A stretch of 31,351 nt of DNA from the IMG/VR virus record IMGVR_UViG_3300032334_000513, positions 1 to 31,351 of that record; one strand, written 5' to 3'. Under the pieces are notes generated by a model. That model ran no database searches, was not told the origin of the DNA, and saw nothing but the letters and a program-made list of their open reading frames with translations. A program made the position numbers and the translations under genes. Below are positions 30,243-31,351 of this stretch, piece by piece. The DNA is from a virus. The first letter of the stretch is position 1, and each line of letters opens with the position of its first letter.

Positions 30243-31351
30243 ATGGATATCGCCAAGGCGTTGTATCAAGCTCCCCAAGGACTAGACCAATTAATGGTGG
30301 GGGAAGAAGAGCCTATCGAAATTCAAATTGAAGATCCAGAAAGCGTAAGTATCCAGATGGGTGGTACCCAAATCCTCATAGAACCAGAAGTAGACGAGGA
30401 TGAATTCAGCAAAAATCTGGCTGAAGACATGGACGAAGGCGAGTTGCAGTTACTTGCCGGGGAATTGATTAGCGATTTTGATACAGATATTTCGAGCCGT
30501 AAAGATTGGATTCAGACCTACGTAGATGGTCTTGAGTTGTTAGGTTTAAAGATCGAAGAGCGCATGGAGCCTTGGCCCGGAGCATGTGGTGTGTATCACC
30601 CGTTGCTTGCAGAATCCGTTGTTAAGTTCCAAGCAGAAACAATGATGGAGACCTTCCCCGCTGCGGGTCCGGTCAAAACTCAGATCATTGGTAGAGAGAC
30701 TCCAGAGAAAAAGAAAGCCGCAGAGCGCGTTCGTGATGACATGAACTATCAGCTCACAGATGTAATGAAGGAATATCGCCCAGAACATGAACGGATGTTG
30801 TGGGGTCTAGGCTTAGCTGGTAACGCTTTCAAGAAAGTATATTTTGATCCATCTTTAAATCGACAAGTGTCGATGTACGTACCCGCTGAAGATGTGGTGG
30901 TGCCGTACGGTGCGTCGAGCTTAGAGTCTGCGGAGCGTGTTACCCACGTGATGCGTAAGACTACTAATGATGTACGCAGACTTCAGCACGACGGGTTCTA
31001 TCGGGACGTTGATTTGGGTGAACCTGTTCGGACGATGGACGAGGTAGAGAAGAAGATTGCCGAAAAGTTGGGATTCCGCGCCACTGAAGACAATCGGTTC
31101 AAGCTCTTGGAGATGCAGGTTGAGCTTGACTTGCCGGGGTATGAACACAGGGATGAGGACGATAAAGAGACTGGGATTGCTCTGCCGTATATCGTCACGA
31201 TGGAAAAGAGCACGAGCACTATCCTAGCAATCAGAAGGAATTGGAATCCTGATGATGAAACGTATCAAAAACGCGCTCATTTCGTTCATTACCCGTATAT
31301 TCCGGGTTTTGGATTCTACGCCTTTGGACTTATACATCTTATTGGCGCTTA
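30243..31351 (+). CDS. Portal protein (3' end outside the window)
   Basis: The frame is open to the right edge, so about 369 codons of the N-terminal part are visible. After an acidic N-terminus (EEEPIEIQIEDPES), the segments ACGVYHPLLAESVVKFQAE, RPEHERMLWGLGLAGNAFKK and VPYGASSLESAERVTHVMRK match portal proteins of P22-like and related podoviruses as I know them. The portal forms the dodecameric ring for DNA entry at the capsid vertex. The ATG at 30243 has AAGGA six bases upstream and follows terL after 9 nt. Confidence 0.85.
   Translation, partial: MDIAKALYQAPQGLDQLMVGEEEPIEIQIEDPESVSIQMGGTQILIEPEVDEDEFSKNLAEDMDEGELQLLAGELISDFDTDISSRKDWIQTYVDGLELLGLKIEERMEPWPGACGVYHPLLAESVVKFQAETMMETFPAAGPVKTQIIGRETPEKKKAAERVRDDMNYQLTDVMKEYRPEHERMLWGLGLAGNAFKKVYFDPSLNRQVSMYVPAEDVVVPYGASSLESAERVTHVMRKTTNDVRRLQHDGFYRDVDLGEPVRTMDEVEKKIAEKLGFRATEDNRFKLLEMQVELDLPGYEHRDEDDKETGIALPYIVTMEKSTSTILAIRRNWNPDDETYQKRAHFVHYPYIPGFGFYAFGLIHLIGA

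Overview
The window is part of the genome of a double-stranded DNA tailed bacteriophage, most likely a podovirus-like phage of an aquatic proteobacterium. The evidence is a small/large terminase pair followed by a portal gene, a very large virion-type polyprotein, a complete DNA replication set, Shine-Dalgarno (SD) sites of Gram-negative type, and dense packing with 1 to 30 nt overlaps. The host is inference only. No integrase, tRNA, rRNA, lysis cassette or CRISPR array is visible. Both ends of the window cut through genes: the giant gene is open at the left edge and the portal gene at the right edge.

Layout. (1) 1-5694, plus strand: 3' part of a giant late gene with a zinc-protease motif and coiled coils, probably an injected or internal virion protein. 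(2) 5691-8703, minus: a small protein and a primase-helicase, separated by a strong terminator (8717-8741) from (3) 8772-11711, minus: a SNF2-type helicase, a conserved 132-aa protein, a zinc-binding ssDNA-binding-like protein and a helix-turn-helix protein. (4) 11874-16210, minus: family A DNA polymerase, a Cas4/RecB-like nuclease with a probable Fe-S site, and a chain of tiny overlapping genes, several under 60 codons, ending in an HNH-like protein. (5) 16274-22081, minus: a long operon led by a DUF3150-like protein, a MoxR AAA+ ATPase and a VWA/metallopeptidase protein, followed by unknown proteins, a VRR-NUC nuclease and a DUF3310 protein, closed by a terminator at 16234-16266. (6) 22221-24255, minus: eight small accessory genes. 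Operons 5 and 6 start from two near-identical extended -10 promoters (22163-22222 and 24347-24409).

(7) 24410-24960 has no convincing gene. It holds 11 copies of GGAAC/GTTCC, mostly phased at 9 bp, around an AT-rich stretch, plus a 14-bp perfect inverted repeat; this is a candidate replication origin. (8) 24990-27866 is a series of four transcription cassettes on the minus strand. Each has a conserved 18-bp box, one or two genes, and a tetraloop terminator. Three of the boxes are preceded by a conserved 31-bp block, which the fourth cassette carries only as a fragment; one further full block follows the last terminator. (9) 27880-28165 is the divergent control region, rich in C runs, from which the late genes terS (possibly leaderless), terL and portal run rightward.

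How the parts fit: the minus-strand genes are the early and middle set (host takeover, replication, nucleases, AAA+/VWA remodelling), and the plus-strand genes at the two edges are the late packaging and virion set, contiguous if the genome is circular or circularly permuted. The least explained parts are the DUF3150/MoxR/VWA operon, the cassette array with its repeated control elements, and the iteron cluster.
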